Shown: positions 34,174 through 43,931, counted from the stretch's first letter. The stretch: 64,000 nt of DNA from Dorea sp. AF36-15AT (GCF_003477705.1 NZ_QUDV01000008.1:1-64000), one strand, 5' to 3'. Program-made: numbers and translations. Notes: generated by a model not told the origin, from the sequence alone.

Positions 34174-35997
34174 TCAGTCCTCACCTTCCTCAGCTTCAAT
34201 CGCTGATACGTCTTCTTGTGTTACAGTTACTTCATACATTTCAAATTCTGTATCTTCGGACATCACCAGTCGGTGTGCCAGATACTTTTCGACATCAAAC
34301 GCATTATTCTTATTAAAATCGGCAAGCTCTTTGTACCGTTTATGCTTTGTGATGTCATATTTGTTGCTTAAAAACGGCCGGACTCCACGAAGCTGTAAGA
34401 TACATTTTTCTCCATCCATGACCGCCAGCTCATCTCTACTCATCAGTTCTTTTCCAGTCTTTTGATAATTCAGCCCATAGGACCGGTTGCTGCCTCTGGT
34501 GTCTGATGTGTTGTAAAGATCTATGGTTTCCTTTCCCAGGGTTTCTGATATTTCTTTCAGTGTGGAACTTTCCTTTCCACCCAGGAAAAGAACGGTGTCA
34601 CAGTTACCCGTGATCGTCTCAGCCGCATCCTTATAGATTGTTTTCAGCTGAGATTGTGACTGCAGAATGATAGAAGCGGAGATTTCCCTGCTTCGGATCG
34701 TAGCAATCAATTTGTCGAATTTTGGGATCTGTCCGATATTGCTGAACTCATCAAGAAGCAGTCGTACATGATAGGGAAGCCTGCCTCCATGCTCATCATC
34801 CGCTTTATCACAAAGCAGGTTAAAGAGCTGGGTGTACATGATTGCTACCACAAAGTTGAATGTGTCATCTGTATCACTGATGATGACAAACATAGCTGTT
34901 CTCTGATCACCGATCATATCCAGTTCCATCTCGTCATAGGACATGATTTCTCTTAGTTCCTGAATATCAAATGGTGCAAGTCTGGCACCACAGGAAATCA
35001 AAATCGATTTTGCAGTTTTGCCGGCAGCAAGCTTGTACTTGCGATATTGCCTTACTGCAAAGTGTTCTGGATTTTCTGCTTCCAGCTCTTCAAACAATTC
35101 ATCCACTGCATTTTTAAATTCTTCATCATCCTCCCTGGTCTCACTGGCATTGATAAATTCCAACAGAGTAGAAAAGTTCTGTTCTTCCTCTGGTGCCTCA
35201 TACCAGATGTATCCGATCAGTGCAGAATACAAGAGACGTTCCGCTTTGACCCAGAAATCTTCATTGGATTTTTCGCCCTCACCCTTGGTATTCGCGATAA
35301 TGGTATTGACCAGCTTCAAGATGTCTTTTTCACTCCGGATATAATGGAACGGATTGTAATGCATGGACTTTTTAAAGTTGATCGTATTTAATACCTTGAT
35401 CCGGTATCCTCCATTTACTAGCATCTTCCCGCATTCAACGATGATCGTACCCTTTGGATCAGTGACCACATAGGATACGTGGTCCGTCATCTGCATAAGG
35501 TTGGGCTTCACATAGAATCTTGTCTTACCAGATCCGGAACCACCGATGACAATCACATTCTTATTTCGGGCATACTTTGGTGCTTTTGGTCTGCTGTTCA
35601 TGGTCAGACGTTCCGTTTCTGTGAGGATGACATTGTTTTCAAAGACCGGATCCATGAAGGGTTCGATATCTTTTCTATTTCCCCATCTGGCCGATCCATA
35701 CTCCACACCTTGTCGGAACTTCTTTGCATTTTTTGAACGATAGTAGACCACCAGTTTTAATGCACCTGCAACCAGAACACCTACTGCAAGGTCCTGCAAA
35801 GCGACACTTGGCAGCCAGCTTAAAAATGCCAGTCGGAAATTGACTAACATCACGCCAAGTCTCTGGACCATGCTTTCTCCCAGGCAATGCCGGTACAGCC
35901 AGGATCCTTTATCTGCTACATAGAAAATAAAGAAATATGGGAGATTTAAGACCACCAGCCGTTTGACCTGGATCTTCTGTAATTTTTCCCTAATCAT
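34174..35997 (-). CDS. virD4: VirD4-like coupling protein (CD1115-like)
   Basis: 607 residues. The type IV coupling protein that brings the relaxase-DNA complex to the channel. N-terminal transmembrane region (two helices within residues ~15-85), Walker A GGSGSGKT at 152-159, an all-alpha domain (NEDFWVKAERLLYSALIGYIW...), Walker B LLLDEFSNIG, and an acidic C-terminus. It overlaps PcfB by four bases and lies upstream of the interrupted maff2 in the transfer operon. Confidence 0.93.
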   Translation of the reverse strand: MIREKLQKIQVKRLVVLNLPYFFIFYVADKGSWLYRHCLGESMVQRLGVMLVNFRLAFLSWLPSVALQDLAVGVLVAGALKLVVYYRSKNAKKFRQGVEYGSARWGNRKDIEPFMDPVFENNVILTETERLTMNSRPKAPKYARNKNVIVIGGSGSGKTRFYVKPNLMQMTDHVSYVVTDPKGTIIVECGKMLVNGGYRIKVLNTINFKKSMHYNPFHYIRSEKDILKLVNTIIANTKGEGEKSNEDFWVKAERLLYSALIGYIWYEAPEEEQNFSTLLEFINASETREDDEEFKNAVDELFEELEAENPEHFAVRQYRKYKLAAGKTAKSILISCGARLAPFDIQELREIMSYDEMELDMIGDQRTAMFVIISDTDDTFNFVVAIMYTQLFNLLCDKADDEHGGRLPYHVRLLLDEFSNIGQIPKFDKLIATIRSREISASIILQSQSQLKTIYKDAAETITGNCDTVLFLGGKESSTLKEISETLGKETIDLYNTSDTRGSNRSYGLNYQKTGKELMSRDELAVMDGEKCILQLRGVRPFLSNKYDITKHKRYKELADFNKNNAFDVEKYLAHRLVMSEDTEFEMYEVTVTQEDVSAIEAEEGED

Positions 35998-36557
35998 CGT
36001 TCCTGACCTCTGGATTTTTGTCTCTGCTTCACACGCTGGCGGTGCTTTGCTTTTCTTTCTACAGATTTCTGCAGTTTCTTTCTGACAGATGGTTTCTTCA
36101 CCTGTTTCTTTTTCAGTTCTACTCCGGCATATTCCCGGAAAGCCGCTGTCATCACATCCACGTCTTTTGCCTTAAAGAAGACCAGATATTTCGGTGGATC
36201 AGCACCAACTTCTTTCTTCAAGCTGTAATCAATGCCGTATTTTCTTGCCACACGGTCAAAGGATTTGATATTTTCATCTGTGATCTTTAAGTTGGAAAGC
36301 TGTACTCCCTGTGCATTCAGCTGCTTGATGGTCTGCTTTCCATGCGGCTTTTTCTTTTCAATCTTTTTTCGGGCTTTTTCCCTTCCTTTCTCCTGAGCCC
36401 GTCCGGTCTTTTCTGCCATTTTCACCTGCGTTGCTTTCTGTTTCCTGCGGTTGTCCATTTCCAGGAACTTCCGAAGGGCTGCTTTTAGCACACTGGCAGT
36501 GATCTTGACTCCCTGGATGCTCAGGCTGATCACTTTCTGATTTACTTCTTCCTGCAA
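35994..36557 (-). CDS. pcfB: PcfB-family (DUF3801) protein
   Basis: 187 residues. An N-terminal conserved block (KVISLSIQGVKITASVLKAA), basic coiled-coil linkers, and the central DUF3801 fold (GVQLSNLKITDENIKSFDRV...YLVFFKAKDVDVMTAAF). PcfB is a cytosolic adaptor that binds the coupling protein and relaxase in pCF10-type conjugation. The immediate four-base overlap with virD4 supports this. Confidence 0.88.
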   Translation of the reverse strand: MQEEVNQKVISLSIQGVKITASVLKAALRKFLEMDNRRKQKATQVKMAEKTGRAQEKGREKARKKIEKKKPHGKQTIKQLNAQGVQLSNLKITDENIKSFDRVARKYGIDYSLKKEVGADPPKYLVFFKAKDVDVMTAAFREYAGVELKKKQVKKPSVRKKLQKSVERKAKHRQRVKQRQKSRGQER

Positions 36558-36836
36558 TTACCCACGTCCTTTCTTTCCTTTCATCTCAGAATAAAGACGG
36601 GCAATACAATATCCGATGCATGGAACATGTTTTCCATACGGACAGCCACCACATGGTGTTGTTTTTACTGCTTTTTTCTTTTCCGGAAGCAGATAGTGGC
36701 ACTGTTTCAAGCTACAGCCTTTCTTTTTGCCTCCCCACCAGTAACAGTACTTGCAGGACCATGGCTTTTCTTCGCTGTACTTTCTTCCCTCAATAGCTGC
36801 ATTTGGTTCTATGATCAGATCTTTATTAGTCTTCAT
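36558..36836 (-). CDS. Cys-rich small protein of the transfer operon
   Basis: 92 residues with about ten cysteines in CxxC-like clusters (CKYCYWWGGKKKGC, TTPCGGCPYGKHVPCIGYC), suggesting a zinc- or Fe-S-binding module. I do not recognise a named family. It ends one base before the PcfB gene and overlaps the small membrane-protein gene upstream by 11 bases, so it belongs to the same operon. Possible roles include nucleic-acid binding; there is no direct evidence. Confidence 0.7.
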   Translation of the reverse strand: MKTNKDLIIEPNAAIEGRKYSEEKPWSCKYCYWWGGKKKGCSLKQCHYLLPEKKKAVKTTPCGGCPYGKHVPCIGYCIARLYSEMKGKKGRG

Positions 36837-36969
36837 TCTGTTCTTCCTCTTTTCTCATGATTTCTGTCAGTTTTTTCTCTGCCTGACTTCCGGCAGCAAT
36901 GAGACAATACAAAACTGTAAATATTGCCGCTGCTCCCAGAAGAGCAACAAAAATAATGATATTTCTCAT
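36826..36969 (-). CDS. 47-residue single-pass membrane protein
   Basis: Starts MRNIIIFVALLGAAAIFTVL after GATGGGAG, has one transmembrane helix (residues ~4-26) and a charged tail (EKKLTEIMRKEEEQNED). Its 3' end overlaps the Cys-rich gene by 11 bases. Small one-helix proteins of this kind are frequent in conjugation operons. Function unknown. Confidence 0.65.
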   Translation of the reverse strand: MRNIIIFVALLGAAAIFTVLYCLIAAGSQAEKKLTEIMRKEEEQNED

Positions 36970-37037
36970 GGTTTCTCCCATCTAAAAAAGCGTCCACAGA
37001 TTCCTTTCGGTTTCCATGAACGCTCATTCTTATTTAA

Positions 37038-40000
37038 TTAGTGTTTCTTTTTTCTCATAAATGCAAGGGCTCCTGTACCAGTCGCACCAATGCCGAGAAG
37101 CATAAACCACAGCCACAGATTGGTGTTATCCCCAGTCTTTGGTGAATCACTGACAGGTTTTCCACCTTCCGGTGTCTTTTCTGCCGGTTTTTCCTCATCC
37201 ACCATGGTTACATGCTGTACTACACTGGTATCCTTTACTTTGAATTCCACATCTTTTGCAACCAGATAGCCATCCGGTGCTGTTTCTTCACGGAGAGTGT
37301 ATTTTCCGATCGGAAGCATTTCGATGTAATGTGCTTTCTCTGTACTGGTCCAGCTTTCCACAACTTTTCCATCCTGATCAAGGATTGTGAGTTTCGCTCC
37401 CGGAAGTTCTTTTCCGGCGATATCCTGTTTGGAGATTTTCACCTTCGTTACATCATCCTTCATCTCAACTTTCTGCACATCGGCAGTATCTTTGATCGTG
37501 AACTTCACGCTTTCAGCTGTCACGTAACCATCAGCAGGTTTTGTTTCAACCAGTGTGTATTCTTTTCCGACAGTCAGCTCACGGATCACATGTGCTTCTT
37601 TACCGGAAGTCCATTCATCCACGATATTTCCATCAGCATCTACCACTTTCAGCTTACATCCTGGAAGTTCTTTTCCGGTTGTCAGACTGGATTTGGTAAA
37701 TTCTACAATGGTTGGCTGATTCTCAAAGGTAAAATCATAGGTTACAGTCGGCTGATCCTCACCTGCATACTCAAACGTAAATTCCTTTACTTCATCGTTG
37801 GTTACGAATCCGTCCGGTGCATAGAGCTCTTTTACATAGTAAGTTGCTCCTATTGGAAGATCTGCAACAAATGTGATCTTTCCTTCTTCATCCGTAGATT
37901 TCAGTTCAATGATCTCATCGGCTTCAATCAGGACTTTACCTGTTGTCTCAGACTTAATGTCTTCTTTGGCAAATAATCCAAAGATAGCGCCTTCCAATGT
38001 ACGGTCAGAATCTTTTTCTTTCTTAAGTACAGTGACTTCTACTCTCTGGCGGTTGTTCTGCCAGTCTTTGTCATAGACTACAACTGGTGTATTCTGATCC
38101 ACGTAAGTCAGATCTACATGACGGATCTCACCATCCAGTACATGACCGTAAGCAGTTCCTGTTTCTTTCACATAGTATTTACCAAGTGGAAGATTTTCCA
38201 GTTTTGCAATACCGGTTTCATCTGTCTTGATCGTTGCGATCAGTTCATCCTTTTTATAGTAATCGTCACTGACGCCATCGGCAGCCTTAATGTCTTCCTC
38301 AGCATAGACTTCAAACGTAACATCTGTCAGCTTTCCGGTTACATAGTTGAAAATGTGTTCCACCACACCTTTGACCTTATCGGCCAGTGTAACAGAATCC
38401 AGGAATTCTCCCTTTTTGTTGATGATGAGTTCACCAACCGGTACCTCGTCCTTCATTTCCACTTTCTGAACTTCTCCGGTATCTTTGACTGTGAATGTCA
38501 CATTATTGGCTACCAGATAACCATGCGGTGCAAACTCTTCATGTAGGGTATAAGTCTCACCCACTTTCAGATATTTGATCACATGCGGTGCATCTTTGGA
38601 AGATGTCCAGCTATCTACTACATTTCCATCTTTATCCGTTACTTTCAGATAAGCTCCATCCAGTTCTACACCGGTTGTTGCATCTGATTTTGTGATCTCA
38701 ACAGTTGTCGGCTGGTTCTTCACTGCAGATTTCAGTTTCACTGTCTGTACTTCCTGACCCTGATAAGAAGCATCAAATCTCAATACTTCCTCAGATAATA
38801 CAAATCCGTCCGGTGCTTTCAGTTCTTTTACATAATAGCTTCCAAGTGGTAGATCCAGCGTACAAGCTGCCTGACCTTTTTCATCAGAAGTCATTTCCTG
38901 TAAAAGAGTATCTGCTTTGACGATCACGTTTCCATCTTTTGTCTGGATGTCTTTTGCGTTATAAATACCGAATACTGCTCCGGCTACTGTATTGCCTGTC
39001 TCGACATCCTGTTTTTCGACAGTAATCGATACTTTCTGTCGTTCATCTGTGACAGAGATTTCTTTCTCGATCACTGCAGTATCCTGATCCGCATAAGCAA
39101 ATTCGACATTTTCCGACACAGTATTTAACACATAAGTGTCCGGTGCATTCTTCTCTTTGACATAGTATCTACCAAGCGGAAGATTCTTTACGGTTGCATA
39201 ACCATCTGCATTGGTTGTGACGGTTGCTACCAGTGCATCCTTTGCAAAATACAGAGTTCTCTGTCCATCTGCATCTACCTGATGATCGGCAGTATAGATA
39301 TCCTCTGCCGCATAGACTTCAAATTCTGCACCTGCAAGGCCAGCCATTTCATACTGGAAATCCTTCTCAAATCCCTTTAACACTTCACCCTGTTTATAGA
39401 TCTTTAACTGACCTTTGACCGGGGCATTGGTATATTCCACATCAATGACTGCATCTCCTGTGACAGGATCTGTCAGATAAGCAGTATCTGTATCAACAGC
39501 GACTGTCACATAGTTTTTGGATATTGTGTACCCATCGGGTGCCGTCACTTCCTCAATCCGGTAGTTGCCAGGTTTCAGATTCTTTGGCAGTACCAGGTAT
39601 CCTTCCTCATTTGTGAAATAGGATTTGTGTACCGTTGGCTTCGGATAGGATGTTGTCTGTTCCACATATTTTTGGTTATCCAGGTCGTATACCTTGAACT
39701 CAGTATTGGCCAGGAGTACCGATTTCTGTGTTTCTGCATCCTTTTTGATGATCTTTAATTTTGCTTTGAATTCTTTATCCAACAGCACTCGCCATGTCTG
39801 CGGTGTATCCGGATGATTCTCTGTGATCTTCACTACAAAATCATCAACCGATGCATAGTTGTGTTTGCTTGTGGTTTCTCTTACCACATAAGTTCCATAT
39901 GGAAGCGGAATCGATCTTGCATATCCTTTTTCATCGGTAAACATTTCTGTCTGACCATCTGCAGTCAGTACAACTGGTCTGGCTGAGTCAAAATCATAAC

Positions 40001-42299
40001 TTCCATCTGCTTTTACTTTCAGATCACTAACAAGCCATGCTGAAAAACCGACTCCCTGCAGAAGATCTGCATCGGTCTTTCCATTGTTTGCGGCTTTAAT
40101 GATCTGGAACGGCTGCTTAATGACTGTTTCTTTACATACAGAAGTTCTTTCTACTGTCGGAACAGTAGCACCTTCGTAAGTACAGTCCACCTCATGTTCT
40201 GTCGGATCCAGTACGTATCCCACCGGAGCACTAAGCTCTTTCAGATAATACTTTCCAAGATAGAGATCTGATACAGAAGCTTCGCCATTCTTATCCGTTG
40301 TCAGGGATGTGATCAGGCTGTCTTTCTTATGGATTGTTCCGGTTCTTCCATCCGGATGAACAATATCTTCCCTTGCATAAAGACCATATACTGCACCTTC
40401 CAGCGTTGCATCACCCTGTGCTGCATTCCCTGTCTCAGCATCCTGTTTTGCAATGTTGAGCTTTGCATTTACACGTTTGTCTGTTACATTTTTGGTCGTT
40501 GTCTTTCCGATAGCAAGAGTCACATTATAAGACTTTGTATCGATCTGATATCCTGTTGGAACAGAGATTTCTTTCAGATAAACAACTTCCTGTGTCTTTT
40601 CCATTGTGAGCTGTGAAGCACCATTCTGATCTGTTGCAGGCATCTCTGCAATCAGCTTTGTACATGCAGCATCGGAATAGATCCCGTACACTGCACCAGC
40701 CAGTGCATTTCCTGTATCCTGGTCTTTCTTTACAATGGATACCTTGCATTCTTTTGTCCAGGTTACTTTAAAATCCACATATTTCTCATTTCCGACACCT
40801 TCACCGAAAACAAGAGCCAGGTCCTGTGTTCCGGATCCTGTTACAATCTTGTAAGCAGAGTATTCTTTATCAATGCTTCCCTTCATCCGAGAAGAAAATG
40901 TAACACTGACGCTCTCTGCCTGATCAAGTGGTGCTGTCAGATAAAACTGTGTACCTCCACTGATTTCTACACTTGCTCCTGCAGCACTGGTTTTACCGGT
41001 TGTCACATTTACAAGCTTTACACCGCTTGGCAACTTAAATGTGATTGTCTGCAGTTTATCTGCTTTGAATGTGATCACGCTTGTTCGCTGGCTGTTTCCT
41101 TCCACATAAGCCTTTACATTAGATTCGGAAAAGCTCATATCTACAGACGGAATGTCCGGCATATTTACACAATAATTGTAAAGTTCCATTGCCAGGTTCT
41201 TTCCTGTTGCATTGGTTCCGGATGCCCAGTCACTGGATCCATTTGCATAAGCTGCTGCAAGATGGGTAATGATGAATCTCTTTCCTGCCGGAAAATCCGG
41301 ATGTTTCTCATCGAAGAAACCATTCTCATCACTTGCTTTTGTTCCGTAATAGCAGACCTTTGCAAGTGTCTTTCCATCGGCAAGTTTCTGGATCGTATAA
41401 GTTCCATTTCCCGGTCCTTTTTTCGATGGTTCAACACAGTATGCTGTCGCATTGATGCTTCCCCATTTCACATAATATGGACAAGTCAGATAAGAACCTA
41501 ATCCATAGTCTGCATAATAGTACCAGGAACCAGCTGTAACAGTGACTGATTTTGTTCCTGTCTCACCAGAAGCAAGCATCATTGGCATATCGAAAGTAAT
41601 ACTTTCGCCTGCTTCAAGATCTGCAAGAGCAACATCCTGGTCAACAGCTTCCTGCATAACCTCTGAGAGTGTAATCCCTGTTTCCGGATCAACGGTCTCC
41701 TGATCCTCCGTTTCTTCGATCTCTGCATCAAATTCTTTTTCTGTCAGTTCTGTTTTGCTCTCCGTGTCAGCCGCATCAGTTTCCTCTGTAGACGAGTCAG
41801 CCTCAGAATCCTCTGTTTCTGTCTTATCGGAAGAACCAGTATCCTGATCAGAAGAACTTTCTGACTGCGAATCTTTCTGTTGATCCGCTTCTTTTACCAC
41901 GATCTTTCGATTGATCTGGTAGGTTGGGTGATTCGTTGTCTGTGGTTCTACATAATAGACTGCCTTATAGGAATTGGCATAATCGGTAGAAAAATCATTC
42001 CCGTCCGTATCTTTTGCTTCCTGAAATGTAACTTTTACTTTGCTGTCATCCTGGATCGTAAGACCGGTATAATCATTCTTTACATCGAAATTGTCTCCAA
42101 CCTTGATCTCATAATCCTTTGCAGTTACCACTTCATTTTCATCCAGCTGATCCTTGATCTCTTCATAATGCGGAATCTTTTTTACAGATCCAGCATCATC
42201 AGAAGCATAGGCAACAGCGGGAGAGAGTACCGTCGATAGAACCGTTACTGCAGTCAGTAAACCGGACATCACCCTGCGTGCTTTCTTTTTCACGTTCAT
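37038..42299 (-). CDS. Giant sortase-anchored isopeptide-domain adhesin
   Basis: 1753 residues. Signal peptide (MNVKKKARRVMSGLLTAVTV..., to about residue 32), an acidic Ser/Thr/Asp-rich linker (~140-195), a probable thioester domain (TAYCVEPSKKGPG near residue 290), then about eleven SpaA/CnaB-type isopeptide domains with the K-x-D...E-x-x-AP-x-GY pattern (e.g. 'SAPVGYVLDPTEHEVDCTY'). It ends SPKTGD, a hydrophobic helix and RKKKH, a non-canonical LPxTG-class sorting signal. No sortase is encoded here. It probably promotes attachment or cell-cell contact during mating. Neighbouring domains 7, 10 and 11 are more similar to one another, suggesting internal duplication. Confidence 0.9.
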   Translation of the reverse strand: MNVKKKARRVMSGLLTAVTVLSTVLSPAVAYASDDAGSVKKIPHYEEIKDQLDENEVVTAKDYEIKVGDNFDVKNDYTGLTIQDDSKVKVTFQEAKDTDGNDFSTDYANSYKAVYYVEPQTTNHPTYQINRKIVVKEADQQKDSQSESSSDQDTGSSDKTETEDSEADSSTEETDAADTESKTELTEKEFDAEIEETEDQETVDPETGITLSEVMQEAVDQDVALADLEAGESITFDMPMMLASGETGTKSVTVTAGSWYYYADYGLGSYLTCPYYVKWGSINATAYCVEPSKKGPGNGTYTIQKLADGKTLAKVCYYGTKASDENGFFDEKHPDFPAGKRFIITHLAAAYANGSSDWASGTNATGKNLAMELYNYCVNMPDIPSVDMSFSESNVKAYVEGNSQRTSVITFKADKLQTITFKLPSGVKLVNVTTGKTSAAGASVEISGGTQFYLTAPLDQAESVSVTFSSRMKGSIDKEYSAYKIVTGSGTQDLALVFGEGVGNEKYVDFKVTWTKECKVSIVKKDQDTGNALAGAVYGIYSDAACTKLIAEMPATDQNGASQLTMEKTQEVVYLKEISVPTGYQIDTKSYNVTLAIGKTTTKNVTDKRVNAKLNIAKQDAETGNAAQGDATLEGAVYGLYAREDIVHPDGRTGTIHKKDSLITSLTTDKNGEASVSDLYLGKYYLKELSAPVGYVLDPTEHEVDCTYEGATVPTVERTSVCKETVIKQPFQIIKAANNGKTDADLLQGVGFSAWLVSDLKVKADGSYDFDSARPVVLTADGQTEMFTDEKGYARSIPLPYGTYVVRETTSKHNYASVDDFVVKITENHPDTPQTWRVLLDKEFKAKLKIIKKDAETQKSVLLANTEFKVYDLDNQKYVEQTTSYPKPTVHKSYFTNEEGYLVLPKNLKPGNYRIEEVTAPDGYTISKNYVTVAVDTDTAYLTDPVTGDAVIDVEYTNAPVKGQLKIYKQGEVLKGFEKDFQYEMAGLAGAEFEVYAAEDIYTADHQVDADGQRTLYFAKDALVATVTTNADGYATVKNLPLGRYYVKEKNAPDTYVLNTVSENVEFAYADQDTAVIEKEISVTDERQKVSITVEKQDVETGNTVAGAVFGIYNAKDIQTKDGNVIVKADTLLQEMTSDEKGQAACTLDLPLGSYYVKELKAPDGFVLSEEVLRFDASYQGQEVQTVKLKSAVKNQPTTVEITKSDATTGVELDGAYLKVTDKDGNVVDSWTSSKDAPHVIKYLKVGETYTLHEEFAPHGYLVANNVTFTVKDTGEVQKVEMKDEVPVGELIINKKGEFLDSVTLADKVKGVVEHIFNYVTGKLTDVTFEVYAEEDIKAADGVSDDYYKKDELIATIKTDETGIAKLENLPLGKYYVKETGTAYGHVLDGEIRHVDLTYVDQNTPVVVYDKDWQNNRQRVEVTVLKKEKDSDRTLEGAIFGLFAKEDIKSETTGKVLIEADEIIELKSTDEEGKITFVADLPIGATYYVKELYAPDGFVTNDEVKEFTFEYAGEDQPTVTYDFTFENQPTIVEFTKSSLTTGKELPGCKLKVVDADGNIVDEWTSGKEAHVIRELTVGKEYTLVETKPADGYVTAESVKFTIKDTADVQKVEMKDDVTKVKISKQDIAGKELPGAKLTILDQDGKVVESWTSTEKAHYIEMLPIGKYTLREETAPDGYLVAKDVEFKVKDTSVVQHVTMVDEEKPAEKTPEGGKPVSDSPKTGDNTNLWLWFMLLGIGATGTGALAFMRKKKH

Positions 42300-42448
42300 T
42301 CTCTTAAATCCTTCCTTTCTGATTCTTTTGTGTATGGTTATCTGTTAGTTTCTGCATATTATCTTTTATACGAAGATAATCACCTCCTTTCTTGAAATTT
42401 GCGCTATTTGGGACAGTCAGCACAAGCTGAGATAACAGCACAAATATA

Positions 42449-42479
42449 TGGCGGTACCTGTTTGTCACAAATACCGCCA
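42449..42479. promoter_or_regulatory. Hairpin in adhesin upstream region
   Basis: TGGCGGTA/TACCGCCA stem with a 15-base loop, in the approximately 460-bp non-coding stretch between the adhesin and the sigma-like gene. No T-run follows, so it may be a leader structure or binding site. The rest of 42300-42761 holds repeat copy B and otherwise nothing I recognise. Confidence 0.55.
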
Positions 42480-42708
42480 CATGATTTCTACTGTCATCCT
42501 CTTTTTAGATTCAGACATTTTATTTTGATTTAAGATTTAAGCGTTTTCCTGTTTTCTTTCCCAGATCCGTTCCTATATCAGTTTCCATCTCTGATACGTT
42601 TTCTTCTGGCAGACACGCAGCTTTTCGCTCTATGCATGTTCAAACCAAATATCACTCCGGGCAGGCTATTCATTTTTCAAGGTACATAAAGGTGTTCTAT
42701 GCAAACCC

Positions 42709-42745
42709 TTCATATAACGAAACGCTCAGAGCCTGTTTTACAGTG
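42709..42745 (-). repeat. Dispersed ~38-bp repeat, copy B
   Basis: Minus strand: CTGTAAAACAGGCTCTGAGC then GTTTCGTTATATGAAGG. Lies just after the sigma-like gene and upstream of the adhesin, oriented towards the adhesin. Confidence 0.85.
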
Positions 42746-42761
42746 GTCTAATTCAATTTTT

Positions 42762-43382
42762 TTAAAATTCTTCGTTTTCAGCCTTTTTTTTCATCGTTTT
42801 TAATGCCCTGTTCAGGAGGTCATTTACACTCTGCTGTTTGATTCCCAGATAATCTGCGACATCCTGCTGGCGCATTTCTTCGAAATAAATCAGATTGAGT
42901 ACCGTCTTTTGCCTCTCTGTCAATTCCTTGATCAGCGCATTCAGAATTTCTCTGTCGATAACATCGTCAACAAAATCTTTTGAAGATCCTCTCATAATCT
43001 CCGCATCATCTGTAACATCGCTGTTAGAAAATACACCATGATTGGTGCTGATTTTGCTCTGGCTGTATGCCATACGGTCTTCAGCCTCCATCAGCAGACG
43101 GATATACCAGTTTTCATTATCAAAGAACTCTTTATTGAATTCCTTGTTATCGCCAGTTACACTCACATATTCATAGTCATCACAACTATGAAGCGGAAAT
43201 ACGGTTGATTGATTTCCCGCTGTATAAAGCACATATCCGTGATCATAAACAGAGATCGTTGTATCTGCATTGATCATTTCTTTTACTACAACTTTGTGTT
43301 CTTTCAAGGATTTCATGCTTGGGATTCTTTTCTCCATATCAGCAACCTTCACGATCTTCTTCAGTTCTTTTAATGTCAACAT
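42762..43382 (-). CDS. Element-encoded sigma-like/HTH factor
   Basis: About 206 residues from MLTLKELKKIVKVADMEKRI. The N-terminal part is unusual (an approximately 90-residue mixed region, YDHGYVLYTAGNQSTVFPLH). The C-terminal ~60 residues form a sigma region-4 helix-turn-helix (LTERQKTVLNLIYFEEMRQQ, DVADYLGIKQQSVNDLLNRA). It could be a promoter-specificity factor or a response regulator-like activator for the transfer operon. It lies between two copies of the dispersed repeat (B and C), making those its candidate targets. Confidence 0.72.
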   Translation of the reverse strand: MLTLKELKKIVKVADMEKRIPSMKSLKEHKVVVKEMINADTTISVYDHGYVLYTAGNQSTVFPLHSCDDYEYVSVTGDNKEFNKEFFDNENWYIRLLMEAEDRMAYSQSKISTNHGVFSNSDVTDDAEIMRGSSKDFVDDVIDREILNALIKELTERQKTVLNLIYFEEMRQQDVADYLGIKQQSVNDLLNRALKTMKKKAENEEF

Positions 43383-43556
43383 AATGACCACCTTTCTGCC
43401 TTTCGGCTCCGGGTGGTTCTTTCCATCTTTTATGAAATTTCTGCACAGACATAAAGAACTGCAGCACAAGAGGTCACGAACTCACCCGTTTTTTTTGAAC
43501 GGGAGTCCGCGACTCCTTGATAACGCATAATCTGCTTACATAATTAGTATGTTAGA

Positions 43557-43691
43557 TTACTGCTCATTTTGGGATTTGCACTGAATGCACTCTGATTTAT
43601 TCTCTGTTTGCTGTTTGCGGAACATGGAATAATCGCCCATAGCATCGTAAGGACAACGCCTTACAAATTCCTGGTATTCGATTTCAGTCAT
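43557..43691 (-). CDS. 44-residue protein
   Basis: MTEIEYQEFVRRCPYDAMGD..., ending KSECIQCKSQNEQ, preceded by AAAGGAGGAAGCAAAG, which gives a strong start. It has a CPYDAM motif and a C-terminal CIQC, suggesting a small metal- or redox-active peptide. It lies downstream of repeat copy C and upstream of the sigma-like gene on the same strand, hence likely the first gene of that transcript. Confidence 0.6.
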   Translation of the reverse strand: MTEIEYQEFVRRCPYDAMGDYSMFRKQQTENKSECIQCKSQNEQ

Positions 43692-43761
43692 CTTTGCTTC
43701 CTCCTTTGTGTCATATTATCAAAATCTCTATTTACAATTATTTTTGCAAAAAAGAATTCAA

Positions 43762-43800
43762 CCTCTATATAACGAAACGCTGAGAGCCTGTTTTACAGTG
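43762..43800 (-). repeat. Dispersed ~38-bp repeat, copy C
   Basis: Minus strand: CTGTAAAACAGGCTCTCAGC then GTTTCGTTATATAGAGG. About 70 bp upstream of the 44-residue gene and sigma-like gene. Confidence 0.85.
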
Positions 43801-43846
43801 GTGTACGACAAAAAAATTTAAAAATTTTTCGAAATACGTCAAAAAA

Positions 43847-43931
43847 GCCCGACAAAACAAATACTTCAACAATCTCCAAAACCAGAAAATACTTCTGATC
43901 TTGCAGTGTATCCGTAAATGTTTTGCCGGGC
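43847..43931 (-). terminator. Long-loop inverted repeat, possible terminator
   Basis: GCCCGACAAAAC at 43847-43858 and GTTTTGCCGGGC at 43920-43931. On the minus strand the inner arm is followed by TTTTTTGACG. The loop is about 60 bases, so it could be a terminator or a small structured RNA. It lies between the minus-strand zinc-ribbon gene and repeat copy C. Confidence 0.5.
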
